From Gammaproteobacteria bacterium (GTDB taxonomy: Bacteria; Pseudomonadota; Gammaproteobacteria; DRLM01): 14,351 nt of DNA. Below, one piece after another: positions 7,009-14,351 of this stretch. How positions within the stretch are numbered: the first letter of the stretch is position 1; each line of letters opens with the position of its first letter. Where the stretch lies: contig WFXX01000313.1 of assembly GCA_015490395.1 (NCBI GenBank), forward strand, positions 1 to 14,351, read 5' to 3'. The notes under the pieces are model-generated. The model saw only the letters and a list, made by a program, of their open reading frames with translations, was not told the origin of the DNA and searched no databases. Made by a program: the position numbers and the translations under genes.

Positions 7009-9282
7009 TTAGAGCTTCACCTCAATGCCGCCATAGACAAAGCGCGGTAAGCCGGGGCGCGGTCCATGCGGTTGGCGGGACGCAAGATATCTTTCGTCGA
7101 GTAGATTTTGGGCGCCCAGCAGGATGCTAGTATCCTTGCGTGGCCGATAAGTGATGGCAAGGTCTGCTATGAGATAGCTGTCGGTTTTACCAAAACGTGC
7201 GTCCGGCTGTCCTAGGCCATTGACCTGTTCGGTAACATTGCTAGCGCTGGTATAGGTGGAACTGGTGTAGTACCCGGTGAGGGTGGCATTCCACTTGGCC
7301 GAGTCGATACCCGTGCTGATGGCGAGCTGCAACTCAGGAATGTAAGGTAGAGCATTGCCGCGCCTGCCGAAGCTGAAGATGGATTCGGGGTCGGTAGAGC
7401 GTGCATCGTTGAGCTGCTCGGCCTTGGTATAGGTCAAGCTGAGCGACCAAGGGTTGCGTAGACGCCAGCGCATATGCAGGCCTGGGTCGTATTTGGCGCT
7501 TAGCTCTAGGCCATAGGTTCTGGCCTCACCGAAGTTCTCGTCGTCGCCAGCGCCGGCTCCGCCGATGTTGTTAATCACGATTAGGTCCTTGAAGGTCGTA
7601 TAGAAGAGGGTTGCCTCAGTAGCGAGGGCACGGCGCGGCTCGGTATACCGGGCTCCCGCCTCATAGGCGAGGCTGACCTCTTCCTTCAGGTTCTTGGTAA
7701 CGGCGCCCTTGGGGCTCGGCGGGGAGAAGCCTCTATGCACGCCACCGAAGCCGATCAATCGATCGTTAAAGCGGTAAGTGACGCCGACTCCCCCAGCGGT
7801 CATGCTCAACTGGTTGTCTCCAACCTTCGAGCCCTTGGGTGACTCGTAGAGCTGGTCGAGCTTTTCATAGCGGATGCCTGGCGTCACCGTCCAGCGCCCT
7901 ATTTGGATGGTGTCTTGCACAAAGACAGCCAAGGCATCGGTGCGCTGGAGCCGATCGCCGGCATCGCCCGGAACCCCCGGGGTCATGGACGTGATGGTGC
8001 CATTGCTGGCCTGCCTATAGTCGTCATCCCACTGGAACCGACGCACTTGGTCCCGGTGCAGCCTTAGACCGGCGTTGATTTCGTGATCGAGTGCCCCGGT
8101 GGTGAATCGATAGTAGAGAGCCGACTCCAGGCCTCTGGCAGCGTATTCCCGGTTGTTGGCGCGCACGCGCAACGTGCACGAGAGCTGGCCTTTGAGGCAG
8201 CTGAGACCTTCTCCGTTTGCTGCACCGGCCAGGGCCGCGGAGAGACCTAGCTTAGAGGCAGATGGCAGGTCCCGGATATCCTTGAGCTTGTACCAGTTGC
8301 GACGGAACGCCGTAGCATAGAGTGTTGTGACCACATCGAGGCTATCTCCTGGGCTCCATGCATGGCGCAAGTAGGCGTTTTCCTGGTCGGTGTCCATGTT
8401 GTCGAAACGCGAAGCGGCATATCGCCGCAGAGGGTCTTGAGCAAAGTCTTCGTCGCGCAGGCCTAGGTAGCCCTCATTGGCGTTCAGGGTGTTGTTGCCA
8501 TACTTGAGCTCCAGACGCTGATACGCTTCAGTGGGTGGCTCCCAGGAAAGCTTGATCATCCGGTCTTTTTTGAAGAACCCGGTTGCTCGGCCATTCCGGA
8601 AGTCTGCGGTCTCGTCGATGCGCTTGAACCCCTCATTCTGGCGAAAGTAACCTTCAATCAAGAAGCCCCACTGACCGGCCTCGGTCGAGATGGTGTTGCC
8701 GGCAAATAGATGGGTGCGGAGTTCCTCGAAGCTGCCTGCTAGGGACTTGATGTAAGCGGTCTCGCGGGTGGGAATCGGCGTCGATAGATAGTTGATGACG
8801 CCGCCCGTGATGTGTGGGCCGTATTTGATCTGGCTAGATCCCATCAAGACTTCCATCCCGCTCATGCGCCCCACCGTAGGCGCGTAATAGGCAGCGGGTG
8901 CAGAATAGGGGGCAGGCGCGATGAGGACGCCATCCTCCATGAGGGTGACTTTGGCGCTACGCGTGGTGTCGACACCACGCAGGCTGATGCTGGGGAACAG
9001 GCCGAAGAATTCCTCCCGAACGTAGATACCAGGGACTTGGCGTAACACGCGGTTGACATCGTCATAGCTTTGGCGCCGGATCGCCTCCTTGCTAATTAGC
9101 CGGGCGGCGCCAGGCATGGATTCCACATTGGCAGGGTTGCCAATGATCATGATCCTATCCAGCACTTGGGCGGTACCGTCGTTTTCGGTGCCTGGATCCA
9201 TCGCCTCATCAGCGTAGGCGGAAAGGCTCGCCAGACCTAGGGCGCCGACAGTGATGACTTTGCGAATCTCGGATCGAATCAC
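7009..9282 (-). CDS. TonB-dependent outer-membrane receptor, FecA-like
   Basis: A 757-aa receptor, normal length for the family. A signal peptide covers about 1-24 (cleavage near LSAYA/DE). A TonB-box-like stretch (VLDRIMIIG, about 40-48) leads into the plug domain (about 50-175), with LRQVPGIYVREEFFGLFPS, ISLRGVDTTRSAKVTLMEDG and IKYGPHITGGVINYLSTPIP, a FecA-like pattern. The rest is the 22-strand barrel with EEVSLAYEAGARYTEPR and the C-terminal SILLGAQNLLDERYL and FVYGGIEVKL. There is no N-terminal signalling domain, so no FecI/FecR-type surface signalling is expected. The heme-receptor FRAP/NPNL motif is not seen, so a ferric citrate- or siderophore-like substrate is more likely than heme; the exact ligand is unknown. 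GTG 9282 is preceded by GGGAGGAG with about 6 nt spacing. It is the first gene of the operon with exbB, exbD and tonB. Confidence 0.92.
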   Translation of the reverse strand: MIRSEIRKVITVGALGLASLSAYADEAMDPGTENDGTAQVLDRIMIIGNPANVESMPGAARLISKEAIRRQSYDDVNRVLRQVPGIYVREEFFGLFPSISLRGVDTTRSAKVTLMEDGVLIAPAPYSAPAAYYAPTVGRMSGMEVLMGSSQIKYGPHITGGVINYLSTPIPTRETAYIKSLAGSFEELRTHLFAGNTISTEAGQWGFLIEGYFRQNEGFKRIDETADFRNGRATGFFKKDRMIKLSWEPPTEAYQRLELKYGNNTLNANEGYLGLRDEDFAQDPLRRYAASRFDNMDTDQENAYLRHAWSPGDSLDVVTTLYATAFRRNWYKLKDIRDLPSASKLGLSAALAGAANGEGLSCLKGQLSCTLRVRANNREYAARGLESALYYRFTTGALDHEINAGLRLHRDQVRRFQWDDDYRQASNGTITSMTPGVPGDAGDRLQRTDALAVFVQDTIQIGRWTVTPGIRYEKLDQLYESPKGSKVGDNQLSMTAGGVGVTYRFNDRLIGFGGVHRGFSPPSPKGAVTKNLKEEVSLAYEAGARYTEPRRALATEATLFYTTFKDLIVINNIGGAGAGDDENFGEARTYGLELSAKYDPGLHMRWRLRNPWSLSLTYTKAEQLNDARSTDPESIFSFGRRGNALPYIPELQLAISTGIDSAKWNATLTGYYTSSTYTSASNVTEQVNGLGQPDARFGKTDSYLIADLAITYRPRKDTSILLGAQNLLDERYLASRQPHGPRPGLPRFVYGGIEVKL

Positions 9283-9415
9283 GACACTCCTCCCAGCAAG
9301 TGTTCGCCGTTCCTTGAGTTTCCGCCGGTATGCGGGTCCACTAGCTGGCTAGGCCCGCTGCCATTGCCTCCGGAGCTTTTTGCCGGGGAGCGATGGGCCG
9401 TTGCTGGCTGAGCGT

Positions 9416-9444
9416 ATTATGGAGGACTGTAATCGTATTGTAAA
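9416..9444 (-). promoter_or_regulatory. Sigma-70 promoter of the receptor operon
   Basis: On the minus strand TTTACA (9439-9444), a 17-bp spacer and CATAAT (9416-9421) match the -35 and -10 consensus at 5 of 6 positions each. It lies about 134 bp before the GTG of the receptor. The surrounding AT-rich block (9416-9470) also contains GATCGATC and AAAT/ATTT elements just upstream of the -35 that could bind a regulator. No strong Fur consensus match was found here, unlike at 2762-2780. Confidence 0.6.
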
Positions 9445-9482
9445 TAGTGATCGATCTCATTTGTAATTGGGCGGCGCTCAAG

Positions 9483-9851
9483 GCGGCCGGTACCTACAAT
9501 GGACAGCCGTCAGGAAGCCGCCCAGGGTGAAGCCCTACTGAGGGTGTCAGTCGGTACAGGCGCAGCTTGAGGGCAGGTGGCACAGGGAGCCATGCGGAGT
9601 CTGGGGGCGGATAGCTGTGCCGTACTCGATCGGCGCCCCGAGCCCTCGTGGTCTGAATGAAGTTAGGGAAGGGCTGAGATCCGGGGCATACGTACCACCT
9701 ACCTGAGGCATGGTTGGCTTTGCCTATGGGGCTAAGATGCCCTCGAGCTGCCTTGGGCAGCTTGCGGCTCGCACACGGTGACGGAGCGGGCCCCACGGCG
9801 CGGTCCATGCCACGCCGGCGAGCGCCCTGCACTCGATAGCATTGGTAGCAT
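9483..9851. other. Intergenic region between receptor promoter and tRNA-Thr
   Basis: About 370 bp with no convincing gene. A 112-codon minus-strand frame (9494-9832) has no recognisable motif and biased Pro/Arg/Gly composition. The sequence contains a small hairpin, AGCTGCC/GGCAGCT with a TTG loop (9746-9762), and a 9-bp tandem repeat, AGCATTGGT, at 9838-9855 that overlaps the tRNA 3' end. It may be an eroded gene or a long leader; I see nothing decisive. Confidence 0.4.
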
Positions 9852-9927
<76 letters not shown>

Positions 9928-9981
9928 AGGAGGGTTGCTAAGTATACGGTCCGGGCCGCGGCCGGCCAAGGCGCCGTGGCC

Positions 9982-10404
9982 TCAACCATTGCGGATTCGG
10001 ATGATGACGTCCACCCCCTCCGTGACGGTGCCTTCAGGGGGTGAGGGGAGCCGTCCCAGGGATACCGCCTCGGGGTCGACGTCGGTGAGGGTTCCTGTGT
10101 CCACGTTATAGAAATGATGATGAGGTCGGGTATTGGGATCGTAGAACACCTTGGATGGATCGACGATCACCTCGCGAATCAACCCCTTGCGGGCGAACAG
10201 GCCCAAGGTGTTGTATACGGTGGCCTTGGAGACCGGAGGGGCCTCCCGGTTGACCAAAGCTAACACCTGCTCGGCGGAGAGGTGTTGGGGCTTGGCGAAC
10301 AGGACCCGAGCGATGCGCAGCCGCTGACGCGTGGGCAGGATCCCGCGCTCGCGAAGATGTGCCTCCAAGCGCTCCGGCGGGCAAGGCGGCGCATTTCCCA
10401 GCAT
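9982..10404 (-). CDS. Irr-like iron-responsive regulator, Fur family
   Basis: A 140-aa Fur-superfamily repressor. The N-terminal winged helix (about 11-85) has GILPTRQRLRIARVLF, HLSAEQVLALVN and the recognition helix VSKATVYNTLGLFARKGLI. The C-terminal dimerisation part (about 86-138) carries RPHHHFYNVDTG and ends VDVIIRIRN. It lacks the CxxC zinc-binding cysteines of classical Fur. Three features recall Irr of Bradyrhizobium: the His-His-His run at 95-97, the short C-terminus, and a Cys-Pro (8-9) placed 13 residues before the GxxPTRQR motif, as I recall for the Irr heme-regulatory motif. It may therefore sense heme rather than free iron; PerR- or Fur-type behaviour remains possible. It lies about 700 bp upstream of the receptor operon on the same strand. 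ATG 10404 has only a weak ribosome-binding site and sits very close to a predicted -10. Confidence 0.85.
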   Translation of the reverse strand: MLGNAPPCPPERLEAHLRERGILPTRQRLRIARVLFAKPQHLSAEQVLALVNREAPPVSKATVYNTLGLFARKGLIREVIVDPSKVFYDPNTRPHHHFYNVDTGTLTDVDPEAVSLGRLPSPPEGTVTEGVDVIIRIRNG

Positions 10405-10412
10405 GCCACTAG

Positions 10413-10443
10413 ATTATCCAAAAACACGCCCATTGTCCATGGG
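10413..10443 (-). promoter_or_regulatory. Putative promoter and inverted repeat of the Irr-like gene
   Basis: On the minus strand TGGACA (10434-10439) and GATAAT (10413-10418), spaced by 15 bp, resemble -35 and -10 elements, though the spacing is short. CCCAT-N5-ATGGG, a perfect inverted repeat (10429-10443), overlaps the -35 and could be an autoregulatory operator. The -10 lies only 8 nt before the ATG, so the mRNA would be nearly leaderless if this promoter is used. Confidence 0.4.
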
Positions 10444-10474
10444 TATTGCCGGACTTTCCAGCCTGCCGCGGCGG

Positions 10475-11491
10475 TCAGGGATTCTGGGCCGGATCCCGGT
10501 AGAGGGACCAGTCTTGGTCCAGAGGCATGGCGCCGTCGAAATAGGAGTACTGGCTGGTGGGGACGTCCCGCCAGGTGGCAGGGAGGTCTGGGGGGCGACA
10601 GTTGCCCTGGGCGTCCGGGACGCCACGGCAATACATGCCCGCCGTGCTCTGGCCCTGCTGCCGCGAGGCGGTGACGTCGAAGGAGACCACGTTCTGCCCC
10701 ATGCCGTTCCGGAGCAGTAGGGTATTGGTGACAGGTGCCGGAGTGTCGGGCATCACCAGCATGGGGCTGGCGCTCATGTCCGCTACGAACTCCGAGCGCA
10801 TCTGCCCGTCGTCCAAGGTTTGGGTGATGCGGGGCTTGTTGTCGAAGGGCTTGAGGTATTCCTGGCAATAGCTGTCGTTGCAGGTCCATTGCCCCGTGTT
10901 AGGGTCCTTGGCGTGATCCCCCAGCAGTTGGCGTACGGCCACCCGTCCGTAGGGGGCGCCACCCCCGGGGCAGGTGGGGCAAGCCACCATGTAGGAGCCG
11001 CCCGTGCCGATACCGGTCACGGCCATAGGCGAAACAGTGCTGTTGGGGTCATTGCGGGTGCGGTCGCCTAATGGATCCTCTCCGTTGCAATAACGAAATA
11101 CCGCATTAAAACAGGAAGGATTACCGAAGCTGGCCGATCCTGCGGCGCTCCCGTCTGAGGGGCCAAAGCTTTGGAGGCTGTAATACTCTTGGGCGAAGCC
11201 CTGACCGTTGTCCGGCAGGCCCACGATCACGTGGTAATAGACATTCCCCGAAGCATCCCGCACCAACTCCTGAAGGAAGGGAGTAGGATCGCTTCCTCCC
11301 ATCATCATAGGACTAGAAATGAAGGTGCCGCAGTTGACTTGCGGCTTGCCCGGGATATTGCAGCTGATGGTGACAAAGGCTTGGGTGAGGGGGGCCGGGT
11401 CCGGGCTGAAGTTGAAGGTGAAGGCCGCCTCCGTGGCGAATGGTGCCCCCAGCAAGATCGCCAGGGCGGCGACGCGCAACGGTCTCCTCAT
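10475..11491 (-). CDS. Secreted Cys-containing protein of unknown function
   Basis: I do not recognise the family. The 338-aa product has a clear signal peptide (MRRPLRVAALAILLGAP, cleavage near TEA/AF, about 22). The mature part is Gly/Pro/Asp/Asn-rich with several cysteines, often close together (ISCNIPGKPQVNC, VACPTCPGG, WTCNDSYC, MYCRGVPDAQGNC), suggesting disulphide bonds in the periplasm or outside. No transmembrane helix or lipobox follows. The pattern of short beta-type segments (FTFNFSPDP, NVYYHVIVGLPDNG, NTLLLRNGMGQNVVSFDV) suggests an extracellular beta domain, but this is inference. ATG 11491 is preceded by GGGAGGG at about 8 nt. It diverges from ald across about 120 bp; the Irr-like gene lies 70 bp downstream on the same strand. 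Confidence 0.8.
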   Translation of the reverse strand: MRRPLRVAALAILLGAPFATEAAFTFNFSPDPAPLTQAFVTISCNIPGKPQVNCGTFISSPMMMGGSDPTPFLQELVRDASGNVYYHVIVGLPDNGQGFAQEYYSLQSFGPSDGSAAGSASFGNPSCFNAVFRYCNGEDPLGDRTRNDPNSTVSPMAVTGIGTGGSYMVACPTCPGGGAPYGRVAVRQLLGDHAKDPNTGQWTCNDSYCQEYLKPFDNKPRITQTLDDGQMRSEFVADMSASPMLVMPDTPAPVTNTLLLRNGMGQNVVSFDVTASRQQGQSTAGMYCRGVPDAQGNCRPPDLPATWRDVPTSQYSYFDGAMPLDQDWSLYRDPAQNP

Positions 11492-11610
11492 ACCTCCGGC
11501 CCTCCCGGCAGCCGGTGCGGTCGAGCAGTGGTTATACGATGAATGACAGTTTATGAAAGTGTCTCACATCGGCTTGCTTGATGCAAGACTGGGCAGGCGA
11601 GGGAGGAAGC
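11492..11610. promoter_or_regulatory. Divergent regulatory region between secreted-protein gene and ald
   Basis: About 119 bp separate the two divergent starts. An AT-rich core (11530-11565) contains TATAAC on the minus strand (a plausible -10 for the secreted-protein gene) and a palindromic GACA-N11-TGTC (11545-11563). CTTGC-TTGAT-GCAAG (11573-11587) is a second small inverted repeat upstream of ald. Alanine dehydrogenase genes are often controlled by Lrp-type regulators, but neither site is a firm match. GGGAGGAAGC immediately precedes the ald ATG. Confidence 0.35.
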
Positions 11611-12723
11611 ATGCGCATCGGTATCCCTAAGGAGATCAAGGACCACGAGTTCCGGGTGGGGGTCACGCCCTCCGGGGTTCGCGCCTTGGCGGAGGCCGGG
11701 CACGAGGTGCTGGTGGAGCGGGGGGCCGGCGAGGCCATCGGCTTCACCGACGCCCGCTACCGGGCCGCCGGGGCCCGCATCGCCTCCGGGCCCGAGGAGG
11801 TCTACGCCTGCCCCCTGGTGGTCAAGGTCAAGGAGCCCCAGCCTTCCGAGCTGCCCTTGCTTCGGGAGGGCCAGATCCTCTTCACCTACCTGCACCTGGC
11901 GGCTGAGCCGGCTCTGGCCCGGGGCCTGATGGAGCGGGGCTGTATCGCTGTGGCCTACGAGACGGTCACCGACGCGCACGGGCACCTGCCCTTGCTGGTG
12001 CCCATGAGCGAGGTGGCAGGCCGCCTGGCGGTGCAGGCCGGGGCGGCGGCCCTGCAGATGATCCACGGTGGCCGCGGGGTGCTCCTGGGAGGCGTGCCCG
12101 GGGTGCCGCCGGGTCGGGTGGTGATCGTGGGCGGAGGGGTAGTGGGGACCCAGGCGGCGCGCACCGCGCTGGGCCTGGGCGCGGAGGTGGCCGTCCTGGA
12201 TGTGGATCTGGAGCGGCTGCGCTGGCTGGACGATCATTTCGGCCCGTCCCTGCGTACTCGCTACTCGGACAGCCACACCTTGGCCGAGCTGGTGGAGGGG
12301 GCGGACCTGGTGGTCGGGGCGGTGCTGGTGCCCGGCCGTCACGCCCCCCGCCTGCTCACTCGGGAGCACCTGCGGGCCATGGGTCGGGGGGCGGTGCTGG
12401 TGGACGTCTCCATCGACCAGGGCGGCTGCGCCGAGACCTCGCGGCCGACGACTCATTCGGACCCCACCTACGTGGAGGAGGGGGTGGTCCATTACTGCGT
12501 GACCAACATGCCCGGCGCCGTGGCCCACACCGCTACCTGGGCCCTGACCCACGCCACCTTGCCCTACGTGCAGCGCTTGGCCGCCCTGGGCTTCCCCCGG
12601 GCCTTCCAGGAGGATCCCGGGCTGCGGGCAGGTCTCAATGTCTGCCTGGGGCGGATCACCCACCCGGAGGTGGCTGCCGACTTAGGCCTGCCTTATACCC
12701 CTCTGGAGGAGCTGCTGGGGTGA
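11611..12723 (+). CDS. ald: Alanine dehydrogenase
   Basis: A 370-aa enzyme, normal length, catalysing NAD-dependent oxidative deamination of L-alanine to pyruvate and ammonium in the cytoplasm. The N-terminal substrate domain has MRIGIPKEIKDHEFRVGVTP with the substrate Arg at 15, VKVKEPQ with the Lys at 74, and YLHLAAEP with the catalytic His at 95. The NAD-binding Rossmann fold is marked by VVIVGGGVVGTQAARTALGL and the following VLDVDLERL. Later motifs are VLVDVSIDQGGCAETSRPTT, with the catalytic Asp, and YCVTNMPGAVAHTATWALT, slightly unusual where many members have Pro-Arg-Thr-Ser-Thr. ATG 11611 has an excellent GGGAGG site 5 nt upstream. It ends 13 bp before the convergent stop of the Sel1 lipoprotein gene. 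Regulation is unknown. Confidence 0.96.
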   Translation: MRIGIPKEIKDHEFRVGVTPSGVRALAEAGHEVLVERGAGEAIGFTDARYRAAGARIASGPEEVYACPLVVKVKEPQPSELPLLREGQILFTYLHLAAEPALARGLMERGCIAVAYETVTDAHGHLPLLVPMSEVAGRLAVQAGAAALQMIHGGRGVLLGGVPGVPPGRVVIVGGGVVGTQAARTALGLGAEVAVLDVDLERLRWLDDHFGPSLRTRYSDSHTLAELVEGADLVVGAVLVPGRHAPRLLTREHLRAMGRGAVLVDVSIDQGGCAETSRPTTHSDPTYVEEGVVHYCVTNMPGAVAHTATWALTHATLPYVQRLAALGFPRAFQEDPGLRAGLNVCLGRITHPEVAADLGLPYTPLEELLG

Positions 12724-12736
12724 GATGGACCCGGAT

Positions 12737-13258
12737 TCAGCCGCAGCCGGCCCGCTCGGGGCGGCGTTGCCAGGCCTGGGATCGGGCCAGCTCCCGGGGC
12801 GTCATGTCCAGCTCCAGGGCCCGGGCGTAGTGGGCCGCCAGGGGGGAGCCGGCCTCGGCGGCCCGGCTATACCAGAAGTGGGCGTAGGCGATGGCTTGGG
12901 GCAGGTCCAAGGGCTTCTTGCCGTCGGTGACCCGGAACAGGCGGTAGGGATTGCCTTGGTGGAGCACGACCGGGTCCTCCCGCCAGGTCCGGATGCCGAA
13001 GTACTGTCCCAAGGCGAGCTGGGCGCCGGCGTGGCCCTGCAGGGCCGCCCGGCAGAGCCAGCGGCGGGCCAGCACCGAGTCCTTCCCGCCCCCGAAGCCG
13101 CAGCAGTAGAGCCGGCCAAGCCGGTACTGGGCCTCGGCGTCGCCGGCCTCGGCGCGGGCCTGAAGGGCGGCCAGCCGGTCTGGGTCATGGAAGGAGGCGG
13201 CGGTGGCGCAGCCGCCCAACCAGGCGGCCAGCAGGGCAGGCAGCAGGCTGCGGCGCAT
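12737..13258 (-). CDS. Sel1-repeat lipoprotein
   Basis: A 173-aa lipoprotein. The start at ATG 13258 (MRRSLLPALLAAWLGGC) is preferred over an upstream in-frame ATG because GGGGAGGAG lies just before it. A lipobox LGGC places the lipidated Cys at 17; the next residue is Ala, consistent with outer-membrane sorting. Sel1-like TPR repeats follow: AALQARAEAGDAEAQYRLG (about 30-48), a second repeat (AALQGHAGAQLALGQYFG), and AYAHFWYSRAAEAGSPLAAHY near the end. Such repeats usually mediate protein-protein contacts; no specific partner is known. Cys-Cys in RLYCCGFGGG is unusual. It is convergent with ald and divergent from pyrD. Confidence 0.85.
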   Translation of the reverse strand: MRRSLLPALLAAWLGGCATAASFHDPDRLAALQARAEAGDAEAQYRLGRLYCCGFGGGKDSVLARRWLCRAALQGHAGAQLALGQYFGIRTWREDPVVLHQGNPYRLFRVTDGKKPLDLPQAIAYAHFWYSRAAEAGSPLAAHYARALELDMTPRELARSQAWQRRPERAGCG

Positions 13259-13330
13259 GGTGCTCTCCTCCCCGTGCCGAAGGCACCGCAAGCTTAGCAC
13301 AGGCCGCTTCCCCGGCCTCGGCCGGGAGCT

Positions 13331-13364
13331 TAGAATCGCCCCGCCCTCGGAGGATGCCGCCATC
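13331..13364 (+). promoter_or_regulatory. pyrD leader with possible -10, Shine-Dalgarno and AUC start
   Basis: TAGAAT (13331-13336) is a plausible -10. GGAGG (13349-13353) lies 8 nt before ATC 13362, the codon that aligns with the expected PyrD N-terminus. An ATG at 13354 directly abuts the Shine-Dalgarno and is in another frame, reaching a stop after seven codons. Confidence 0.45.
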
Positions 13365-14351
13365 GTCTACGAGCTAATCCGTCCCCTGCTCTTCCGGCTG
13401 GAGCCGGAGCGCTCCCATCGCCTGGCCTTGGAGGCCTTGGAGGCGGCGTGGCGCGCCGGGCTGCTGCGCCTGGCCGGTCCGGCGCCCCGGCTACCGGTGC
13501 GCCTCTGGGATCTGACCTTTCCCAACCCGGTGGGCCTGGCCGCGGGCATGGACAAGGACGGGGAGCACCTGGAGGCCTGGGGGGCGCTGGGTTTGGGCTT
13601 TGTGGAGGTGGGTACCGTCACCCCGCGGCCTCAGCCCGGCAATCCTCCGCCGCGGCTGTTCCGGATCCCCGAGGCCCGGGCCCTCATCAACCGCATGGGC
13701 TTCAACAACCAGGGGGTGGACCGGCTGGTGGAGCGGCTGCGCCGGGTCCGCTTCCCTGGGGTGGTGGGGGTGAACCTGGGCAAGAACCGGGACACCCCTC
13801 TGGAGCGGGCCCTGGAGGACTACCGCTACGGCCTGGAGCGGGTCTATCCCCACTGCGGCTACGTGGTGATCAACGTCTCCTCCCCCAACACGCCCGGGCT
13901 GCGCGAGCTCCAGGGCCCGGAGGCCCTGGGCCGCCTCCTGGCGGGGTTGGGGGAGGCCCGGCGGCGGCTGGAGGACCGGCACGGGCGCCGGGTGCCCCTG
14001 CTGGTGAAGCTGGCTCCGGACCTGGAGGAGGCCGAGCTGGAGGTCTTGGCCAGGGTGCTGCTGGAGCACGGCGTGGACGGGGCCATCGCCACCAACACCA
14101 CGTTGCGCCGGGAGGGGGTGGAGGGCCTGCCCGGGGCCGGGGAGCCCGGGGGGCTGAGCGGCGCCCCCCTCCGGCCTCTGGCCGACGCCGTGCTGGCCCG
14201 CCTGCACCGGGCTCTGGAGGGCCGGCTGCCCCTGGTCGGCGTGGGGGGGATCCTGGAGGGGCGCGACGCCGTGGAGAAGGTCCGGGCCGGGGCCAGCCTG
14301 GTGCAGCTATGCACGGGCCTGGTCTACCGGGGCCCGGGCCTGGTCCGGGCC
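13362..14351 (+). CDS. pyrD: Dihydroorotate dehydrogenase (quinone), class 2; 3' end outside the window
   Basis: The membrane-associated flavoenzyme oxidising dihydroorotate to orotate with quinone as acceptor, in pyrimidine synthesis. The open frame covers 330 codons and runs off the window; the family is about 335-350 aa. The N-terminal membrane-binding helices (YELIRPLLFRLEPERSH) identify class 2. FMN and active-site motifs follow: NPVGLAAGMDKDGE, FVEVGTVTPRPQPGN, LINRMGFNNQG, GVNLGKN, VINVSSPNTPGLRELQ (catalytic Ser), LLVKLAPDL, AIATNTT, GGLSGAPLRPLA and VGVGGILEGRDAVEKVRAG. No ATG, GTG or TTG lies in frame at the expected start; ATC 13362 has a well-placed GGAGG. The first in-frame TTG lies about 20 codons in and would remove the membrane helix. 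Either a rare AUC start or a sequence error explains this. Confidence 0.93.
   Translation, partial: MVYELIRPLLFRLEPERSHRLALEALEAAWRAGLLRLAGPAPRLPVRLWDLTFPNPVGLAAGMDKDGEHLEAWGALGLGFVEVGTVTPRPQPGNPPPRLFRIPEARALINRMGFNNQGVDRLVERLRRVRFPGVVGVNLGKNRDTPLERALEDYRYGLERVYPHCGYVVINVSSPNTPGLRELQGPEALGRLLAGLGEARRRLEDRHGRRVPLLVKLAPDLEEAELEVLARVLLEHGVDGAIATNTTLRREGVEGLPGAGEPGGLSGAPLRPLADAVLARLHRALEGRLPLVGVGGILEGRDAVEKVRAGASLVQLCTGLVYRGPGLVRA

Noticed and set aside
7009..9282. Heme receptor (HmuR/HemR type)
   Set aside because: The FRAP and NPNL motifs and paired heme-ligand histidines are not apparent; the plug pattern is closer to FecA-like receptors.
9416..9470. Fur box at the receptor promoter
   Set aside because: Several alignments to the 19-bp and 7-1-7 consensus were tried by eye and the best matched only about half the positions, far weaker than the site at 2762-2780.
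9494..9832. 112-codon minus-strand ORF as a real gene
   Set aside because: No motif, no convincing ribosome-binding site, biased Pro/Arg/Leu composition; treated as intergenic.
11551..12663. Long minus-strand reading frame opposite ald
   Set aside because: It mirrors the alanine dehydrogenase gene, whose identity is certain, and has antisense-type composition (His/Gln/Gly-rich).

Overview
The window looks like chromosomal DNA of a GC-rich Gammaproteobacterium. This rests on the TonB/ExbB/ExbD system, the class 2 quinone-linked PyrD, the Fur-box type and codon use; I cannot name a genus. Ordinary housekeeping DNA lies on the right (about 9.85-14.35 kb). The left and middle are a patchwork of a CRISPR array end, prophage debris, IS debris and an iron-acquisition locus of lower GC content than its surroundings.

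Layout. 1-301 is one end of a CRISPR array with 36-bp repeats; no cas gene is in view. 302-720 has no convincing gene but holds a strong terminator facing left. 721-2681 is a decayed phage-type large polyvalent protein gene with a frameshift and a missing 3' part. 2748-3412 is a Fur-box promoter driving a small Cys-rich unknown protein and hemP. 3446-4535 is a dead IS481-like element with terminal inverted repeats, abutting a truncated IS orfA remnant (4536-4839). 4958-9282, on the minus strand, is a complete TonB-dependent uptake operon: receptor, exbB, exbD, tonB. 9852-9927 is tRNA-Thr(CGT). 9982-10404 encodes an Irr-like Fur-family regulator. 10475-11491 encodes a secreted protein of unknown function. 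11611-12723 is ald (alanine dehydrogenase), 12737-13258 a Sel1-repeat lipoprotein, and 13362 to the window end is pyrD, which seems to lack a standard start codon.

How it fits together. The receptor with its own ExbB-ExbD-TonB motor is a self-contained outer-membrane importer, probably for ferric chelates. The convergent Fur-box unit ending in hemP and the nearby Irr-like regulator, which carries an N-terminal Cys-Pro and a His-His-His motif, suggest that iron or heme status controls the region. The IS debris lies between the two iron units and may have rearranged the locus. The most interesting items are the unknown Fur-box/HemP partner protein, the Irr-like regulator, the duplicated and hairpin-containing CRISPR spacers, and the apparent AUC start of pyrD.
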